A DNA stretch of 64,000 bases from Poronia punctata (Eukaryota; Ascomycota; Sordariomycetes; Xylariales; Xylariaceae), in the NCBI GenBank assembly GCA_022579005.1, contig MU401552.1:1-64000 (forward strand). The letters are read 5' to 3'. The notes under the pieces were generated by a model. That model searched no databases. It was not told the DNA's origin and saw only the letters and a list, made by a program, of their open reading frames with translations. The position numbers were made by a program, and so were the translations under genes. Below, one piece after another: positions 23,160 through 36,214 of this stretch; the stretch's first letter is position 1, and each line of letters opens with the position of its first letter.

Positions 23160-25210
23160 GTTTTCAATCCTTTGTCGGCTGTGCTAACAAGAGAGGCTCG
23201 GGGGTTGCACTTTCGAGCTTTGCATTCCTCATATTTTTTTGCTGCAAGGCATGCGAACAAGCGCCATCAACCAATTCAAGCTAACCTATTTGGTCCGATA
23301 AGCCCTATCGATAACACTGCTCTTTGCTGCTCTGGAGTCTGGACGGTAGGTACCTACTTGTATCGTTCACCGTATTGGCCAATTTGATGGTTAGACTTTA
23401 GGTTAGTTTGAAGTCATAATAAACGATGAATCGGCGTCAAATAGACTGTTCTATTAATTATCAAACCATTCGCAGATTTGTTATTTCTATAATTGAATGG
23501 TAGTCTTTAACGTTCGGAAGTGCAGCTATCTCTTGTCCCTTTGCCCAGTATTTATTGAACCAGTAGGGCCCGCCGCGGTATGGGTACTCCCGCCCTGACC
23601 CACGAGTAGAACCTCTGTCTCCATGTATGTACCTACGTGTAGTACGATGTACGAGTAGGAATATTCCGCTCCGGACAAGACTTCGTGCTCGCCGCAATAG
23701 AGAGCACGCATGTTCTATTTCTGCCGCTTAGAACAGGTTGTTTTCAGGCCGCTTCCAATAAGACAACTGATTAAGATGTCTGTCACAGTAGCCCACTGGA
23801 CGTAAAATCTAATACAATACCTTCCGGTCTACTGCGTAGGCATTGAACTCGCAGGCGATGCTGTGTTCTGAGTTTCTTCTTTTGCTTCCCCTTCTCGTTA
23901 TATTATCAATTAGATTTGATAGCAACTGCAAAATGCATGAGGTTCTCTCATAGGCCGCATCCTGTCCTTTCTGATGGTTTAGTCATCCGATCCATTTTGT
24001 CCCAAGTCGGGCATCATATTAAAGGTGTGTAAGTGAGTTCTGATTTTTTGTTGGTTTGTTCTCTAGAGTCGACATCATCAGATCCTAGCTAGCTTCTTAC
24101 ATTATGTCAGAGGCATAGCCCTTACTCGATTTTTATACTCTTACTACATTTTACGCCAGGTGACTTTACGGGCTGGCGGGCTGGGTAATACAGTCCTCTG
24201 GTCACATTACTAATATTATAGATCTTGACAGTCCCAGGTTAGCCTCCTGCGAGGACGAGGCAAAGGTGACACCCGCAATAACACGTGGCTATACAGTAGT
24301 TACCTACCACAACACGACAAGATATGTACTCGTAAGCGGGGTAAGAAGACAATATAATTACGTGTAGGACCATGAACTTCGTCTCCCGGACAAAAGAAGA
24401 AAAAAAAAGGCAATAAATTCTCCGTCTTGGTTCCACGGATAATACTACACATCACCTCGCATACATATTTACACGTAGTTAGTCAATAGTACAACAGAGT
24501 ATCTTACCTAAGGTTAGCTTTTTATCCAGCGGGTGATGATGCCGGAATACCCTCCAATCACCTGCTTAATACGGTATAGGGTGAAGTATGCGGGGAAAGG
24601 GAAACACAGAATAAACGCCACGGCCAGATCAGACAAGATGCAAACCCCCAATAGTCTCTTTTCACACTTTGACGGGGTTTTGACAGGGAAAGGACTTTTG
24701 CCGCCACCGGGCAGATCAACCAAAATGGAGTTGCTTGTCTTGTTCTTCGTAGACAGTTTAACCCAACTAGTTTACTCATGGCGCCTTTTTGAGAAAGTCA
24801 AACTAGTTGATAGGTACATCATCCTATTGGTCAGGTGTCAACCTAAATTGCTATAAGGAAAGGGGGGGAAAAGGGAAAAAAGTGACTACCTGTACGTTAC
24901 TGCCTCCCGGCTACGACTGCCACCCCACCACTTGAAGGCCTCACCGCAGCGGCCGCATACTTGTACCAACCTACCTACATGATGCAGGTAGATAGGTCAT
25001 GTTACCTCATACACCTTTAAAGCATGGGTCCCGGCTGGTTGGGGCAGAAGTCCGGGCCGGCCGGTGACAGACATGAACCGAGCAATGCCTGTAGTCATGC
25101 AAGCGATATAAAGGCCGTATGGGAACGACGAAAGTGACATGCCCGTAGGGGAGTGTCTTGCAGTGTTTGCATATTCGGCCTCGCCCGCTCCCCCTCATCT
25201 CGCCAAAGTG
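23160..25210. other. intergenic, no gene recognised
   Basis: Two kilobases between divergent UTP15 and the carboxylesterase. There are no long frames, tRNA or snRNA that I can recognise. The sequence has several TACCTAC-type motifs and an inverted pair CTACCTACATG / GCAGGTAGATAGG near 24970-24995. Confidence 0.5.
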
Positions 25211-27156
25211 ATGTTGAATATAATCCGAACTCTCCCCGTTCTGGCCCTCGCCGGTCTAAGCTTAGCCAGCCATGCCTCCCCACCCGTCGTAGACCTCGGG
25301 TACGCACGGTATCAGGGTGTTTACGACTCCGCCAAGGATCAAAACGTCTTCAGAGGGTTTGTAGACATCGACTTGCCTCTGAAAAAACCAAGAAACCTGA
25401 CGACCTTTGTAGAATTAGATTTGCGGCGCCGCCCACAGGCGAACTACGGTGGCGAAAGCCACACCCGCCGGCTGTGGATCGAAGGGAAGTAATCCCCGCC
25501 GTGGACTATGCGCCTCAGTGTCCTCAGTCTGGTGCCGCCCCGGGACCGGCGTCGCCGGGGGCCACGGGTGACGAGGACTGTCTGTTTCTCAATGTTATGG
25601 CACCCGCGGGTCGTAAAAACTTACCTGTATTGGTCTGGATCCGTAAGTCTACTCCCGCATAACCATGGTGATCGCCATATTCATACAAGTAGATGGCGGC
25701 GGCTACGGCCTAGGGAACAATCAGTTCGAGTTAGGCGACCAGATACACACCAACGGCAACTCCTATGTAGCGGTGACCATCCAATACCGCCTGGGTGCCT
25801 TCGGCTGGCTGTCGTCTGCTGAAACGGCTGAGTCAGGTGTCGTTAATGCTGGTTTGCACGACATGCGGTTCGCTCTGGAATGGGTGAAGCGTAACATCCA
25901 CCTATTCGGAGGCAATCCTCATGAAGTGACCATATCGGGCGAGTCGGCCGGTGGAGGCAGCGTCATGTTGCTAGCCATGGCCAACGGTGGTAGAGAAGGA
26001 GACTCCCTTTTCAAGGGTCTGATCCCGTCCAGTCCCTATCTCCCAACACAGTGGTGAATATCCTCTTACTCCAGGCACGTACGGTAACAACGGTTAACCG
26101 GTCAACAGGGATTTTGATGATTCGCGGCCCACCCTGACTTACAACGCTTTCGTCGAACAAGCCGGATGTACCGATGCCAAGTCGAAGCTCCGATGCCTAC
26201 GGTCAGCGGACACCGTTGTGCTCCAGGAGGCCAGTGCCGTGGTTAGCGTGGGAGGAAACTTCGGCCAGTGGGCGTTCATCCCGGTAACTGACGGCGAGCT
26301 AATCCGAGAGCGGCCGACAAAACAGCTCCTTAGTAAGAGAGTGAACGGCCATCGCATCTTGACAGGAAACAACGAAAATGAGGGCGCAAACTTTACCCCT
26401 CAGAACGTCACGACGGAAAGCGAGTTCGTTACCTTTGTCCAGACTAACTGGCCGCGCCTCAGCGAGCAGAACGTGTCTAGTATCCTGGACCTCTACAGCG
26501 TACCGGAGGACGTCGAGGAAGTGTACGTAGATTCGGACGGGTTGACGGCCCCGTTCTCGACCACGAACTCGAACTGGGCCATCGGCTGGCAACAGGCAGC
26601 AAATAACATATATGCCGAAGCCACATTTGTCTGTCCTTCGTACTGGATGGCAGACGCGTACGCCGGTGTCAAGGGGAGAAGCTCATGGAAATATCAGTTT
26701 TCAGTGCCAATTAGCAGTCACGGTGCAGATGTCGGGCCGATATCGGCCAATCCCGATCAACAGGGAACCGGAATGGACAAAGTGTTCCGTACTGCCTTCC
26801 AGCAGACCTGGGGCAATTTTATTGTCAATGGGGACCCAACGTTGAGTGCGAGACAGATTGGTTCCGGCAAGATCGGAAACATCACGGCCGCTAGCAAGCA
26901 TACATGGCGGCAATGGGGCGGAAAGCCCGGCTCGGACTACTTGCTGAACCTTAATATGACGGGAGGGACGCCTGTAACCAGCGTCACCGGTGTGGGTGGG
27001 AAAGACCTCGCACTCACTAGCTACGTGCCGAGTACAGATGAATCATACCCGCCCCTTGAGTCCGATTTCAAAGTGGTCTCGGGATGGTCGTGGGAAGGCG
27101 AACGCGGCAGGAGGTGCCAGCTCTGGGCTGATCTCGGTCAATGGGCACTAGAATAA
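25211..27156 (+). CDS. secreted type-B carboxylesterase/lipase
   Basis: Exons 25211-25356, 25413-25642, 25693-26053 and 26109-27156 join in phase to 594 aa. Introns are 50-56 nt. Residues 1-22 form a signal peptide (LPVLALAGLSLASHA). The alpha/beta-hydrolase fold shows FRGIRFAAPPTGELRW, the oxyanion loop HGGGY (126-130) and the nucleophile elbow GESAGGG (Ser210). Glu337 in NENEGANF and His450 in SSHGADV complete the catalytic triad. DEDCLFLNV marks the usual disulfide cysteine. Members hydrolyse carboxylic esters such as lipids, acetylated polysaccharides or mycotoxin esters; the substrate here cannot be told. An MFS transporter gene follows 0.9 kb downstream on the same strand, which may or may not be meaningful. 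Confidence 0.9.
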
Positions 27157-28092
27157 AAGAGGTCGTCAAAAGTCTCGACTATGGACCTTTGATCTCATTA
27201 GCCACATGTAGGTAGTCAGCCATACTCAAGATACATATCCATGTAACCAGCCACATTCGCCCGGTCCCGGAACTGGAGGGGAGGGGGCATGGGGAGCGGT
27301 CGATAGGACAGCATCCCGGGAAACAATACATGTGCTTCATGTCCTTCATGTCCCGAGCTAAACAACCGAGATTAATAACATCTGTACTTATCTATTACTA
27401 CCTACGAAATAGGAAAGTAATTGCAGAATGAGCGATAAAGAGAGTATCAGGTAAACATTATGGATCTAAAAATGTGTTTGCGCACAATTTGGTTAACGTC
27501 GCGTAGCGGTCTAGATGGAAAAAAATTCAGAAGTAGATGAGGTGATGGCTTAACTCCGTACCTACTTCTTCGGAGGTAAGATTTTGTAGGTCAGGCAGGT
27601 GTACAGGACGATGCACCTGCAGCATCGCATCCAATAATGATGTATGACGGTGTGGATATAGATGTGTGCGTGTACAGCAAAATGTCGGCAATGTAAGAAT
27701 GACTTACATCCATGTACCGTGTTGATGGCGACCATACTTCCGAATATGAACTCCGAAACTGCTTACCTCACTTCCCGTACGCATTTGTATAAGTCGTTTT
27801 AAGTAATACAGGCAACCAGGCAGGCATGCCAGGCGTGACTTGCTGTATGCACCATGATACGCTGATATGAATCAGGGTCACCTATGTACTTCCACCCCAA
27901 GGGCATTTTACCGCCCGCAGGTTCGATGCCGTCACTTTATAAAGAAACTTCACGACCCGCATAGACGAGTCCGCGGAAAGTGATACCCAACATAGGCTTT
28001 TTTGGAGCCATAGGTATACTTTATGTGTATGCCAGTTACTTAACTATAAGAAAAGTATTCCCCAGGCTCATACTTGCATAGGTAATACGAAG
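27157..28092. other. intergenic between esterase and MFS gene
   Basis: No gene is recognised. The last few hundred bases are presumably the MFS promoter. GCAGGTTCGATGCC near 27918 resembles a tRNA B box but has no supporting fold. Confidence 0.5.
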
Positions 28093-29967
28093 ATGAGCAA
28101 ACTGGCACAGACAGCCGATGCGTCGGCTATCACGACCGGGGTTATGTCCGATAGCGCGGAGCACCACGCTGATCAAGTGGTAACGACGGATTCCGAGAGC
28201 GACGACAACGTCGAGAAAGGTATAGATGGACCTATGACGAGGTTCCTACAGGCGATCAATTGGATGCCGCCATGGTGTCGTTATGATCCCGACAAACCTC
28301 CTGCGTTTACATTGGGGATGAATATCCTGTTGGCTTTTGTATGTTTTACACCTATTCATATAAGTCCGATGAATTCTTGGCAATTTAGAGCCGCCACTAT
28401 ACTGATATTTGGATGAAGAGTACGACATTTACCGTCGCAAATCTTTACTATCCGCAGCCCATTCTCAATGTCATCGCCGAGGAGTTCCATATCTCCTATG
28501 AGCGTTCTTCCAATGTGGCTGCGTTGACTCAAGCCGGTTATGCCACTGGACTGCTACTCCTATGCCCTCTGGCTGACATCGTTCCTCGACGACCTTTCAT
28601 CCTATTATTGATTTGTGTCACGGCAACAATGGTAAGTAGCAGGCTTAAACGAACGCATGCACCCCTACCAATGGGTGTGCGCGTACAAGTTCTTCGGATC
28701 GTCTAACAGTGAGTGGTAGTGGATTGGCTTATGCCTAACAACCAATTTCTCGGCTTTTCTCAGTTTATCCTTCCTCTGTGGTATAGGGTGAGTCCCCATA
28801 ATTGCCTTGATACAGCCGTCGCAGTTTCATATGAAGCTAATCCAACACTCTACATAGGACAGTAACACCACAACTTATGCTCCCTCTCGTGGGAGATCTT
28901 GCCCCTGCGCATAAACGGGCTTCCTCGCTATCCATCGTGGTTTCGGGATTAGCCTTGGGCTTACTGGTCGCCCGACTCCTATCGGGAGTCGTGGCCAACT
29001 TCACTTCATGGCGGAACATTTACTGGTTGGCACTTGGCGCACAATACCTAACATTTATCATGCGTGAGTGGGTCGATCATAGGGGTATGGGTATAGAGCA
29101 GGATACTAACGACGGAACATTCCAGTCTTCTTAACACTACCCGACTACCCGGCCAAAAACCAAGGTCTGGGATATTTCGAAGGCCTCTGGAAGATGGGCA
29201 TAATGGTTGTGACCGAACCATTACTTGTACAAGCCTGTCTGATGGGCTTCCTTCTCAGTGCCGCATTTACCAATTTCTGGACCACACTAACCTTTCTCCT
29301 CGCATCACCGCCATATAACTACTCTTCCCTGAACATTGGACTGTTCGCTCTCATCGGGATAGCGGTAATCAGTCTGGCACCCGTATGGTCACGTCTGATC
29401 ACAGACAGATTCGTCTTTTTATTCTCGAGTATCCTCGGCTATAGCGTCGAACTCGTGGGTATCATCATCGGAGCCTGTATCGGAAGATTTACCGTCGCAG
29501 GACCGATTATCCAATCCATATTGATGGGTAAACTTCACTCACCCCCTCACTCACATTAAGCTTGAGCTCGCTAACATCCACGTCCTCTAACAGATACCGG
29601 GTCAAACTTCGCCCACACAGCCAACAGGAGCAACGTATACAGCCTCGACCCCAAGGCCCGTAACCGTGTCAACACGGCATACATGGTATTCTCCTTCGCC
29701 GGCCAGCTGACAGGTACGGCGGCCGGTAACAGTCTGTATGCCCAAGGAGGATGGCTCTGGAGTGCAAGTATGAACATTGCTTTCATAGGCGCCGCCATAC
29801 TCGTCGCTGTGGCCAGGGGTCCGCGAGAAACTGGATGGATAGGCTGGAGTGGCGGGTGGAACATCAGGAGAGATGGGGCCCCTGTAGCGAAGACTGATAG
29901 TCCAGTCGCTGTCGAAGAAGGAAAGGAGAAATTGGACGAAGAGCAGGCGGGCCCAAGTAAAAAGTAA
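28093..29967 (+). CDS. major facilitator superfamily transporter
   Basis: Exons 28093-28338, 28419-28631, 28720-28787, 28858-29063, 29126-29527 and 29594-29967 keep phase and give 502 aa. A hydrophilic N-terminus of about 70 residues precedes typical MFS helices: FTVANLYYPQPILNVIAEEF, AGYATGLLLLCPLADIVPRR (a motif-A variant between TM2 and TM3), PLVGDLAPAHKRASSLSIV, and in the second half LDPKARNRVNTAYMVFSF. This pattern belongs to the YgaY/AraJ-like drug:H+ or sugar efflux branch that fungi share with bacteria. The C-terminal tail is charged and cytosolic. The substrate is unknown. With five introns, no single frame shows the whole protein. Confidence 0.87.
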
Positions 29968-30967
29968 ATTGGAGGTGGATAAGAGTAAACGCACCAGTCT
30001 TATAGGTAAATATATGAATAAAGATTGGATGGGAATGGTGGCATCATACCTGGCGCCTGTCGCTCCTACAACAAGTTACCGTTAAGCCACATGGCCCCAA
30101 TTTAATCTATTTGACATTAGGATGGCGGGTTGTTAGGCGGTAGACAATAGGCAATAGGCAATAGGCAATAGGCATCTAGACTGGGAAGAGCATCGAGCCA
30201 ACGACGGAGATAACGCACAGGACACGCAGAAGCCACCAGTCTATATTTTGCATTTGGACATGTTGAATGTCATGTATCATTTATATATAAGAAAGACAGA
30301 GATATATACACCTATACGCACTATTATATCCCGCTTCAGAGTTTGTTTGTCTGAAGCGCGCTTCTGCTGAAAGCTAAGAAAATATGAAGATAGATTTGTA
30401 TTCCCAATACCTGTATCCACCCCTTCCCGACTATAGCCTTCAACGCAATTTCTTCAGGGTCGGGGCGCGTTTATCAAATGCCTATTCATATCATCTTCAT
30501 TCTCGTCAAGTCGTCCTATTGCCCAGACCAAAAACCCCTCCCAACATAAAAAGGGGCGTTCATCATCCCGACATCGTCACTATGCATCTACGTGACGCCA
30601 TTTAGTTACACAATAGAACCCATTCGCAAGATGCAAGCCCCCCGGCCATAATCGCCGGGCAACGGTAAGAAAAGTAGGTATAAATAAGTGTTGCAGAACA
30701 TCACTGGGTAACAGGTCCATCCATGCAACCGAGAGCTGGAAGAAAAAAAGGTCCAACATAAAAGTAACCCTCAGCAACGATACGGATCGATAGCCTCTTG
30801 GTTATATGACTATGCAACGCTTCAACAAATGCCACACTAGTAAAAAGAAAAAGGGTGAGCTGGATTACCGACACGCGGAAATAAGCCTAGATGTGACCCC
30901 AGTCCAAGGCAGATAATGTAAGGAGCATCCCTGGGTTAGCAAAGTGCTGCATATATGTCCGTTTCAG
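29968..30967. other. intergenic between convergent genes
   Basis: No gene is recognised. A short tandem of AATAGGC (four copies) lies at about 30146-30173. Confidence 0.5.
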
Positions 30968-32957
30968 TTATTCCCTGATCGGCTCTGCGACATGGTCTTC
31001 TTTCTTGGTCCAAGCGGACGACGCCCAACCCATCCAGCTGGCACGCTTGTTCTCCGGCTTCTCAGGGGCATTCTCCTGGACGAGCCGCAACGGACGCGGC
31101 TTGTTGCCTGCAAAGGTAGTTGCCTTTTCCGACCCAGTCGTGCTGGCGTGGCCGCTGGGTGCACGCGGTGGGCTCGATGTTGCGCCTTCGACCGATGCCG
31201 AGTCTCCGCTGACGCTGCTGGTTTCACTTCGCATGCCAGGAAAGTTGCCCGCGCTGGGAGCACCGTGACCCGAAGACATGCGCGGTGTCGAGACGCCGGA
31301 GAAGAAGGACGCCGAATTCCGCGGGTTGCTGAGCGAGGGCGACAAGGGGCCGTCTGGACCTTTGTACATGGCGTTCACGATGCCGGCAGCACCCGTAAAC
31401 TGTTCGCTCATGGGACGGATATTGCGACGCGTGCTCTGCGACCTGCCCAGGCCGATGGGGATACTCGGTGCCGTGTCCGGATTGTTATGAGCCGAATTCT
31501 GTGCTGGGAGTACTGTCATGGGACGGGGCTTGGGCCGCGGGGCGTTGCCCCCGATGGCGATCGACTTGGCCCGCTGGAGAAGCGAGGCGCCAACGCCTGG
31601 TGTCTCGGACGCCGGAGGGGGTGGCAGATCCTTGTGCAGGTTACCTGCCGGCTTCGAGTCAGACGACTGGTCGAGGATATGCTCAAATTCCTGGTGCTGA
31701 AGGAGCCGCTCGATGATCTTGTTAATATAGAGTGTCAAGGCCTTGTTCTGGTCTTTCACGGCGCGAAGTTCGGCTTCGAGGCGGCGTACGGGCTCATCAC
31801 CCATCTCGGATTCGTCTGCCATGGAGCCAAGCTCGTCGGCCAGGCTCGTCCCGGGCGTCAGCAATGCACTGCCGGTACTGCTTCGGCCTTCGAGTGCGTT
31901 GAGGGCATCTTGGTTAGCCGACACGCCCATGTAGTTGAAGTCGCCCTTGCCGAAGTCGCCATGAAGCGTCTTCTCCTGAAGGAGCAACTGGTACGATTCG
32001 TTATCCTCCATCAGGCGTGCATTGGCCATCCGAGCCTCCATGAGAAGCCGCTCAACCTCGTGTAACCGTCCGCCACCCTGGTTCTCCGATTCAACCAGCT
32101 TGATCTGTGCTTCTGCCAGTTCCAGACGCAACGCCTCTATGAGTTTATCCTTCTGAAGCAGTAGCTTAGAGCTGTTTCGGGAATCGCTCCTTTCAACGGA
32201 CGAGGGCGGCGCAAAGTTGCCGTTTTCTAAGCTGGCAGAATTATTGGTTGCTGCAGGCCGCGTCAGCACTATTCACGGGTCGATGGGCGAGTGGAAATGG
32301 GCTCGAAATCACGTTACCTTGCCTGGCCGGTCGATACTCGTCCTCGGCGTTACGCTGGTTCAGCGTCTCCTTGAGCCGGTTGATGATGGCCTGCATCTCC
32401 TCTTCTCGGTTAGTCATCTCATCCTTTTCCTTCATCATAGAGCTTCGCTCGGCTTCGTATATGGCTTCCATCTCGCGCATCTGTCTCGCAGCCTCTCTCT
32501 TCTCATTCCGCAGCGTCTCGATTTGTTCTTCGTTCTCGTGGGCTCTCTCTTCCAACTTGGCCTGTTCTTTGAGGGCGTCGTCGAGGCGCGACTGTAGGAC
32601 TTCTGCTTGCTTCCTGTATTGTTCGGACCCGGCATCGGCCTTGGAGAGGCGGTCCTTGAGGTCGTCGATCAGTGCTACGGTTTCGGCACGGGCGTCGGCA
32701 TCGGCGACTGTCGATATGCTCAATGAGGAGGAGGCTCTGTGCGCGGCCGCGCGTGCCGAGACGGGAGTGCCGGTGCGGATAGAACGAGTCCGTGTTGGCG
32801 TGCCGCCGTTCGCCGACACGTTCGAAGCGGTGACCGAGGACGAGGTAGGGGTAGCTGCTCGGCCAGACCTGGAAGGAGAACGTGTGTGGGTGCTGCTTTC
32901 TCCAGGCGATACTCGCGTGGAGCCCGAGGGAGTCGGCTTCTTAGTAACGGTAGACAT
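30968..32957 (-). CDS. coiled-coil protein (fungal M-protein-repeat type)
   Basis: Exons 32957-32318 and 32250-30968 give 640 aa; the 67-nt intron (GTAACG...CTGCAG) restores phase. The first ~85 residues are Ser/Thr/Pro-rich and basic. Residues ~90-205 are a long heptad coiled coil (LIDDLKDRLSKADAG, LEERAHENEEQIETL). A second coiled segment follows (LLLQKDKLIEALRLELAEAQ, RRLEAELRAVKDQNKAL, ~225-390). The C-terminal third is disordered, rich in Ser/Pro, and ends with a WMGWASSAW motif. Fungal homologues are annotated as M protein repeat proteins from their heptads, not from relationship to streptococcal M protein. A cytoskeletal or polarity scaffold is plausible but unproven. Confidence 0.85.
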
Positions 32958-34582
32958 GTTTTAAACTTTTTATCAGACGGTCCAAAACAACAACTTTGTC
33001 CTGACAACGGGTGCAAAACATGCAGGTGCCTAGCTGGGACACAGGGGCAGCGATGGAATGCAACGATGACCACAGTTGTGCCAGCCGTTTCTGTGGCGAT
33101 GTTGAGGTCGATGCTTGTAGGGAATCCTATCCGGGAAGTGTCTCAGAGGATGGTTTTAGTGTGGTGCTGTCTTTTGTCGTTCTTGTCGCAAAACTGATGT
33201 TGGGATGTCTGAAAGAAACAAAATGTTCCCGACACTCAGCCCTGGTCTCTTTCAAGTTTCTACATTCATGTGCCTACTGGCTGGCTACCTGTACTGCATA
33301 CCGGAGTAAGGAGTACATTAGGTTAGTTGCATACTTGTAGGACAGTTTCAGCTAGGATCCGGGTAGAACGCTATATTAGGTACATGCTCCTTGCGTACCC
33401 AACCCACCTAATCACGGTGAATCAAATACGTGGTACCGTCTACGCAGCAGGGTAGTGGCAAAGATGCCCTTGTACGTGTAATTGTTTACCGCATACAAGT
33501 AAACGATCGAATTGACCGTTCTGGGAACGACCGTTCCTTAATTTAGACTTCAGAGCCGGCTAAACCCTGCTAGGTAGGTATCGTCTACTTACAAGTACTT
33601 ACACATAAATAGATGATAGACGTATGAATTCAGTCACTTCATCTGTCTTGTCATCTCCCTACCTAGTCTACAGTTGCACACATATACAAGTTTAAGGCGG
33701 TCAAGTTTCCATAGGTACGATAGGCAAGTTCCAGAGGATACAACCTTGAGCTCATGTACTGCTATAACTACGAACCATTGAGTGACTGACTCGCGGTGTC
33801 TCCAGCCGCAAATGAAGCCACAATACATACGAGTACAGCTGGGGTATCTTACGTTACATTGAAGCATGTAAATTAGGGGACACGAGGTTGCTGTCGACCA
33901 CGCCGCTATCAACAAGGATTTGCTTGCTGGTAACATGTTTAATCCTATTCGTGTAGCGACAGCAGCATTCCAGTAAAGTGCCGAGAAGCTACACTACAAA
34001 CAAACCCCGACGAGTGAAGTTTGGAATACATGCACCCTCGTATCGCAACAGTCAAGGGACTGTTCAGCGTCATGTACAAGCTGGCAGAATAGCCATTGTA
34101 TTGGACACGTTGGCGGGCGAGGTGACGAATCAGGTTGGGTAGCATTGGTTTAAAGCCTGCAACGTGCTCGGCAGCCATTTCGTCCCCACAATCCCTGTTA
34201 ACATACTCGTGGAGGAGCATGCAGCATAATAATGCATTTTTTGTAACTGCGGTCCGCTAGAACTACGGGAGTTCCGCGTTGGATATACCGTTCATCAGAG
34301 CGACATGGATGTTGGGGGAAACTATGCAATCATGGCGGAAATGGTTCGTATTGGATATCGAGAGATAACCGTCTTTGATCTGTTGAGCGTTACAGGGAAG
34401 ACAGACATAAAAGTTTGTCGCCATTGCTCGATCACGGTTACTACTATCCCTTTGACAGCGCAACTCTCATGGAGAGGTAGCGGTGGTACTATCTAGCGAG
34501 ATTTTTCATTCTCGACTTCAAGCTCGACCTCATCCTGCCAATCCATATGACTCGACGCCAATTTGTGCCTTAGAGCAGGCGT
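32958..34582. other. intergenic, no gene recognised
   Basis: Contains the 5' leader of the coiled-coil gene and the 3' end of RPL30. The middle has no protein-like frame or RNA that I recognise. Confidence 0.5.
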
Positions 34583-35709
34583 TTAGGCCTGCTGGTCGCT
34601 CAGGATATCCGAGTCACCGGCATCAAGGATGGTCATGGTAGAGCAGGAGTACAGCTTTCCGACTGTAACAGATTGTTGTTAGCTGGGAGACACCAAGGGC
34701 GCTGGTGACGAGTTCGGGGCACGAGTGCCTATGTATGTGACTTACGCGAAGTTCCAAGTTCAATCTAGCAAAATATACAGGTTAGCCAGCTGTTTACCCT
34801 CCAAAGCCTAAGCTAGGCTTTTTCTCTGGGTAGGAATGGCAGGTTCAGGCCACCATTCCGTAAACTCATATTTGCTCAATGGCACAAGTATGAGCCGCAT
34901 CAGAGATATAAGAGTTAAAAGTCAGAAAGTACTTACGTTGGTGCCCTCGAAGCTATGCGAAGGAATCGGAGTTAGTATTTATACGACTTGCGCAAGTGAT
35001 TGTCTATAACGAAAGTGTACAGCCAAAAACAAAACCCGCTCTTGAACTAGAGGTGTACCGGAAAGGCTGGGATTGCGTACTGATGGACAGGGGTCTTGGA
35101 AAGCATAGAGTAGTACTCTACAATGGATCGTTAGTTATGCGTTCTTCCTGTAAGCAAGTTGAAGGTCTACTTACCGAGCTCAGACTTGCGTAGAGGGGGC
35201 GTGTTGGAGGCGACTGTAGGGTTGTTAGTGGCTGCGGAAGGATACGGCTGTCCTGAAGTCTTTTTGCATAGGTGCAAGAAGAGGCAGACAGGCAGACGGA
35301 TATTGACGTCGGGTTACGAACTGATCACCAACTTAGCCTTGCCGGATCGCAAGCTCTTGATGGCTATAATCACTACAGTCAGTCTCTCAACAATGTACCA
35401 AGCATTACTTGATTTGACCTACAGGACTTGTAACCAAGAGTGACTTTGCCACTGTAATATTCTCGAATTAGTGAGCAATTCGCGGAGCGCAGAGCTGATA
35501 GCTCCTGAATCTCGTGGGGTTTGCCCGCTTATCGCCAATCGCGTACCTCTTCATTACAAGGGCCAACTTGCTGTTGATCTATAATACGAGCAAAAGTCAG
35601 CTGCGGTGCACGAAACCGAGGGTCAAGTCCATGGAAAACCTCGGAGAAGCGAGATAATGGAGGGGGAACGAACGGAGTTGGCATCCTTTCTGGTCTTCTT
35701 GCCGGCCAT
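34583..35709 (-). CDS. RPL30: 60S ribosomal protein L30 (eL30), nine exons
   Basis: No ORF longer than about 35 codons covers this gene. Splicing 35709-35674, 35578-35547, 35451-35423, 35363-35322, 35213-35175, 35117-35081, 34952-34937, 34764-34746 and 34662-34583 gives a 109-aa protein. It matches eL30 throughout: KLALVMKSGKVTLGYKS, IKSLRSGKAKLVIIASNTPP, LRKSELEYYSMLSKTPVHH, IELGTSLGKLYSCST and the conserved end ILDAGDSDILSDQQA. All eight introns start GT and end AG, and every phase is consistent. Exons 7 and 8 are only 16 and 19 nt. eL30 sits on the large subunit at a bridge to the small subunit, and in yeast it represses splicing of its own transcript. The start shares a divergent promoter with RPL10. 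Confidence 0.95.
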
Positions 35710-36214
35710 TGTTGCGGATTGAAGTCTCGGTCGAATGTGACGGTCGTTGACTGTGGCTTTGGCAAGTGAGGTCGAAGTTATTGGCGCTGGAACAGCAGGA
35801 GATAATCGAGAGGTTAGAGTTGTCGAGTGAAAGACCAAAGAAGCCAGACAAAGTTATCACGGTAGTCTGTGATCCTCTTTTTTTGTTATTCCACTTTGGG
35901 CTTAACCGATAATTTTGATTGGGCTGGCGGGGTCCATGCACCGTCAAACGACAGCCCACCTAACAAATTATTAATTCCACCCGTGTGTATCAAGCCCTAA
36001 CCCCACCTGCCCTCCAGATTTGCCTGCTCCACCAATAGGATCAATACAGTAAGCCCCACCGCCTCTGTGACTCGCCTGCTTTGAAATCAAGTCTGGGTTT
36101 TTGCCATCCGTGGAAGATTCAAAGCGGACGGCTCGGGCTCTCTTCAATCAACCCATCTTGTCGATACAACAACCACCTCAACCACATCTACGTCACCCAG
36201 AGAAATCAGACAAG
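35710..36214. promoter_or_regulatory. bidirectional promoter of RPL30 and RPL10
   Basis: The gap between two divergent ribosomal-protein start codons is 505 bp. It contains AGCCCTAA at 35993-36000, an exact match to the ARCCCTAA element bound by Tbf1-type factors at ribosomal-protein genes of several fungi. A CCAAT box lies at 36032-36036. Use of these sites here is inferred. The shared arrangement would allow coordinated expression of two subunit proteins. Confidence 0.6.

Noticed and set aside
30944..32065. 373-codon plus-strand open frame
   Set aside because: Antisense shadow of the coiled-coil gene, Arg/Gly-rich product with no domain.
34765..34936. Possible C/D-box snoRNA in the 172-nt RPL30 intron
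   Set aside because: A CTGATGC and a CTGA are present, but there is no terminal stem and no convincing guide element.
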